From: Pedosphaera sp.
Lineage (GTDB): Bacteria; Verrucomicrobiota; Verrucomicrobiae; Limisphaerales; Pedosphaeraceae
Reading direction: 5' to 3'
Assembly: GCA_028293265.1 (NCBI GenBank)
Contig: JAQGPB010000563.1
Location: 1-8,530 of the forward strand
DNA: 8,530 bases
Part shown: one piece after another, positions 6,456-8,530 of the stretch
Layout of the letters: each line of letters begins with the position of its first letter
Position numbering within the stretch: the first letter of the stretch is position 1
Position numbers and translations under genes: made by a program
Notes under the pieces: model-generated
What the model was told of the DNA's origin: nothing
What the model saw: the letters and a program-made list of their open reading frames with translations, nothing else
Database searches by the model: none

Positions 6456-7064
6456 TTATTGGATTGCCAGCTCTGTGATGTAAATTTCCTGCACCACCGG
6501 CCCGCCGAGGGCGTTGTTGAAAACCGTCATCAGTTCGGCGCGGATCACATTGCGCGCGCCCGGTTTTTCCAGGTCAGAAATGGTCTTGCTGCTGAGGGTT
6601 CCTGTCGCCAAGTCCATGAGCTGGTCCTTGTTGTCCTCAATCTTGCTTTTGAAATCGGGGATGTTGCCCACCAGTGTCACGCTGGTCATCAAATAACGCG
6701 TGCCCATCGTGCCGGAGACATTGACCAGCATTTTGCTCAGGGCCACGGTCACCTTGGCCTTGCCGCCCGCGGTTTTGCCGCCTTCCTTGCTTTCGCCCGG
6801 AGCAGCCGCTGCGGTCGCCGACTCGGCGGCGGAACCGGATTGGGCGGCTGGTGACATGGCCTGCTGGAGTTTTGGCAGCAACACAAACTTGGTCGTGGCA
6901 AAAGCGAGGGCCGGCATTGTGATGACCGCCGCGATCAGCGGCAGCCATGCCTTGAACCCGCCGCTGGACGGCTTGGAAGCCGCCTTTTCCGCGGCTTCGC
7001 CGTTTTCGGCGCCCTTCGCTTCTTCGCGGCCGGCACGACCGGCTTCCGCTGTGTTGGTTGCCAT
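6456..7064 (-). CDS. fliL: Flagellar basal-body-associated protein FliL
   Basis: FliL is a single-pass inner-membrane protein around the stator units that supports torque or stator stability. It has 202 residues. A charged, Ala/Glu/Lys-rich cytoplasmic N-terminus (1-37) is followed by one membrane segment (about 38-60, AWLPLIAAVITMPALAFATT). A low-complexity Ala/Gly/Ser linker (about 70-102) leads to the periplasmic FliL domain (about 104-202). The domain shows the family landmarks: VALSKMLVNVSGTMGTRYLMTS, a D/L-rich middle, LSSKTISDLEKPGARNVIRAEL and the ending VVQEIYITELAIQ, close to the usual VxxVYFTEFVVQ. The linker is longer than in short homologues. The ATG at 7064 lies 20 bp after flgE in an A/T-rich leader without a clear Shine-Dalgarno. 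fliN follows after 4 bp. Confidence 0.93.
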   Translation of the reverse strand: MATNTAEAGRAGREEAKGAENGEAAEKAASKPSSGGFKAWLPLIAAVITMPALAFATTKFVLLPKLQQAMSPAAQSGSAAESATAAAAPGESKEGGKTAGGKAKVTVALSKMLVNVSGTMGTRYLMTSVTLVGNIPDFKSKIEDNKDQLMDLATGTLSSKTISDLEKPGARNVIRAELMTVFNNALGGPVVQEIYITELAIQ

Positions 7065-7084
7065 ATAAAACTAAACTTCAACGA

Positions 7085-7927
7085 TTAACGGATCATGTTC
7101 ACCACAGTTTGCAGCACTTCGTTGCTGGCCGTGATGATTTTTGAATTCGCCTCGAACGCCCGCTGGGCGGTGATGAGGTTGGCCATCTCGCCGGAGAGAT
7201 CCACGTTGGATAATTCCACCGCTCCCGATTGGATGGTCCCCAGGCCGTTCGTGCCGGCTGCGGAGATGGTGGACAATCCGCCCGCCGCCGCCATGTTCGA
7301 ATAAAGATTATTGCCCTCGTTTGTCAGGTTTTGCGGGGCCGCAAAGTTCTGCATCAGCACCTGCCCGCGCACGAACGAGCTGCCGTCGGAAAGTTTCACA
7401 TTCACCTTGCCCTGGCCGTCAATCGAGTAGCCGGTCACGCCCAGGCCGGCGGTCGGGGCGCCAGTATTGTCAATCTTGATGTCGCCCAGGGTGGACAACC
7501 CGGCATCGGAATACCCCTGCACCCGTTCGCCGGTGTCGGTGACGAGATAGCCTTGGGGATCCACGGTGAAAGCGCCTGCGCGCGTGGCATAATCGGTGTT
7601 CGTCACGGTGTCGCGCACCATGAAAAAGCCGTTGCCGGAAACCGCGAGGTTGCTGGCCACGCCGTCGGCACTGAGCGCGCCCTGCGACCAGTTGTTGTTG
7701 ATGCCGGTGATCGTGACGCCGGTGCCGACCTGCACCGAATCCGCGCCGCTGGTGGTGGAGGAACCGCCGCTGGGCGAGCGCAGGGTGTTGCTGAACGCAT
7801 CGGCGAAATTCACCGTCGCGGCCTTGTAGCCTGTCGTGTTGATGTTGGCGATGTTGTTGCCGATGACGTCCATTTCCTGCTGGAAGTTTTCCAAGCCGCT
7901 GACGCCTGAGGTTAAGGAACTGAGCAT
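7085..7927 (-). CDS. flgE: Flagellar hook protein FlgE, short form
   Basis: This is an axial protein of the hook, exported through the gate encoded downstream. It has 280 residues. The N-terminal rod/hook signature is intact (GVSGLENFQQEMDVIGNNIA, 8-27, then NINTTGYKAATVNFADAFSNTL). The C-terminal axial helix is also intact (NVDLSGEMANLITAQRAFEA, 241-260, then NSKIITASNEVLQTVVNMIR). The centre has the conserved LAVSGNGFFMVRD (94-106) and TRAGAFTVDPQGYLVT. The NFADAFSNTL stretch and the position directly after flgD favour hook protein over the rod proteins FlgF/FlgG, though the length is close to FlgG. The outer domain(s) that make enterobacterial FlgE about 400 residues are absent, as in Bacillus-type hooks. 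There is no cysteine. The ATG at 7927 is 31 bp after flgD; the gap is A/T-rich with no ribosome site seen. Confidence 0.85.
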   Translation of the reverse strand: MLSSLTSGVSGLENFQQEMDVIGNNIANINTTGYKAATVNFADAFSNTLRSPSGGSSTTSGADSVQVGTGVTITGINNNWSQGALSADGVASNLAVSGNGFFMVRDTVTNTDYATRAGAFTVDPQGYLVTDTGERVQGYSDAGLSTLGDIKIDNTGAPTAGLGVTGYSIDGQGKVNVKLSDGSSFVRGQVLMQNFAAPQNLTNEGNNLYSNMAAAGGLSTISAAGTNGLGTIQSGAVELSNVDLSGEMANLITAQRAFEANSKIITASNEVLQTVVNMIR

Positions 7928-7958
7928 AATTTGATTTGGGTTTAAGGGTTAATTTTGT

Positions 7959-8378
7959 TCAAGGAGTTGAAATCGGTTGCGGGGCCGGAGTTGGCGCAAT
8001 GGCGGTAATCTGATTCATGCTGTAAAGCTGGCCATTGATGAGAAGCTGGGGCTGGCCGGAGGTGATCTGGATGGCGCTTACCACGCCGACGTCCTGCTGG
8101 GTGGTGTCCGTGGACGAATTTACAATCACGGTGCGGCCGATGAGCGAATTGGCCTGCAGCGCCTGCATATCATTGGTCATGGTCTGCGATTGCTGCAAGG
8201 CGCTGAACTGCGCCAGTTGCGCGGCAAACGCCGTGTCGCTCTGCGGATTCATCGGGTCCTGCGAGGTCATCTGCGTGACGAGCAGTTTCAGAAAATCTGC
8301 CTGGTTCAACGACTGGCCCCCGGTCGCATTTTGCGAAGGACCAGTCGCGCCGGTGGTAGGTATGGAGGATACGGGCAT
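7959..8378 (-). CDS. flgD: Flagellar hook cap/scaffold protein FlgD, short form
   Basis: FlgD caps the growing hook so that FlgE can polymerise, and is itself exported. It has 139 residues. The conserved N-terminal block is clear at about 23-64: SLNQADFLKLLVTQMTSQDP, then MNPQSDTAFAAQLAQFSALQQ, the family's (D/E)FLKLL..QL..QDP..P.....F..QLAQFS.LEQ pattern. It continues with a heptad-like helix to about 78 and SLIGRTVIV. A small beta-rich end (VGVVSAIQITSGQPQLLING, then QLYSMNQITAI) resembles the Tudor-like part. The Ig-like domain of the longer (about 220-230 aa) FlgD proteins is missing; the size is close to the Bacillus form. The ATG at 8378 follows a tandem TGA-TAA stop of the previous gene by 6 bp. 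No Shine-Dalgarno is seen. Confidence 0.93.
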   Translation of the reverse strand: MPVSSIPTTGATGPSQNATGGQSLNQADFLKLLVTQMTSQDPMNPQSDTAFAAQLAQFSALQQSQTMTNDMQALQANSLIGRTVIVNSSTDTTQQDVGVVSAIQITSGQPQLLINGQLYSMNQITAIAPTPAPQPISTP

Positions 8379-8384
8379 ATTTTA

Positions 8385-8530
8385 TCAGGCCCACGATTCC
8401 CAGCCTTGGCGGGAACGGGAAACAGTTTTGGTTTTGGGTTGGGTGACGGCATCCGTCCCGCCTGCGGCGGTGGACAACGGAAGTTCTTCGCGCAAGTCGG
8501 GCGTCTGCCGGCCGGGGTGCTGCGATGATT
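8385..8530 (-). CDS. C-terminal end of an upstream gene, possibly hook-length protein FliK (cut by window edge)
   Basis: A minus-strand frame is open from the window edge to TGA at 8387-8385, which is followed at once by an in-frame TAA. It encodes the last 47 residues. They are polar and low in hydrophobics (…LREELPLSTAAGG…, then PKTKTVSRSRQGWESWA at the end), like a disordered tail. The stop lies 6 bp before the flgD ATG, as expected for a real operon neighbour. In related operons the gene before flgD is fliK, and FliK proteins often end in a variable tail after their conserved hook domain. No conserved FliK motif is visible in this fragment, so the name rests on position alone and no symbol is given. 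Confidence 0.5.
   Translation of the reverse strand, partial: SSQHPGRQTPDLREELPLSTAAGGTDAVTQPKTKTVSRSRQGWESWA

Noticed and set aside
7928..7958. A/T-rich 31-bp gap between flgD and flgE as a possible internal promoter
   Set aside because: Too short to hold a full promoter with spacing, and no convincing -35/-10 or -24/-12 pair was found; it is more likely just an unstructured leader.

Overview
The window is one dense block of flagellar genes, all on the minus strand. It reads from right to left as (probable fliK tail)-flgD-flgE-fliL-fliN-fliO-fliP-fliQ-fliR-flhB-flhA-flhF. Both end genes are cut by the window edges. The largest gap between genes is 31 bp, and two junctions are 4-bp stop/start overlaps (fliN/fliO and fliO/fliP). 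The block therefore looks like a stretch inside a single long operon whose promoter and terminator lie outside the window. I see no RNA gene, insertion sequence, CRISPR array or terminator.

Region by region: 8385-8530 holds the end of an upstream gene, probably the hook-length ruler. 7085-8378 holds the hook cap/scaffold FlgD and a short hook protein FlgE. 6188-7064 holds the stator-associated protein FliL and the switch/C-ring protein FliN. 2572-6191 holds the export gate FliO-P-Q-R and the switch protein FlhB. 463-2556 holds the export gate FlhA. 1-438 holds the start of the placement GTPase FlhF. Together, FliP/Q/R/FlhB/FlhA form the flagellar type III export channel, FliO helps assemble FliP, FlgD and FlgE are exported substrates that build the hook, FliN and FliL belong to the rotor/stator side, and FlhF positions the organelle.

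The gene order matches the fla operon order known from Firmicutes and other deep lineages (fliK-flgD-flgE-fliL-fliM-fliN/Y-...-fliO-P-Q-R-flhB-flhA-flhF). However, fliM and all chemotaxis genes are missing from the expected positions. The short FlgD (139 aa) and FlgE (280 aa) are also closer in size to the Bacillus-type proteins than to the enterobacterial ones.

The organism is probably a free-living Gram-negative bacterium of the PVC group, most likely Verrucomicrobiota (Pedosphaera/Limisphaerales-like). This is inferred from moderate-to-high G+C and from a distinctive CATCGAA-type heptamer repeat (translated as SIEHRTSN), which I recall as common in such genomes but cannot check here. That repeat is the most unusual item in the window: it occurs inside two flagellar genes, fliP and flhF, in the same reading phase. 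In fliP it forms part of an extension of about 45 residues ahead of the signal peptide. I found no unknown multi-gene system; the interest lies in repeat capture by essential export genes and in the departures from the standard gene set.
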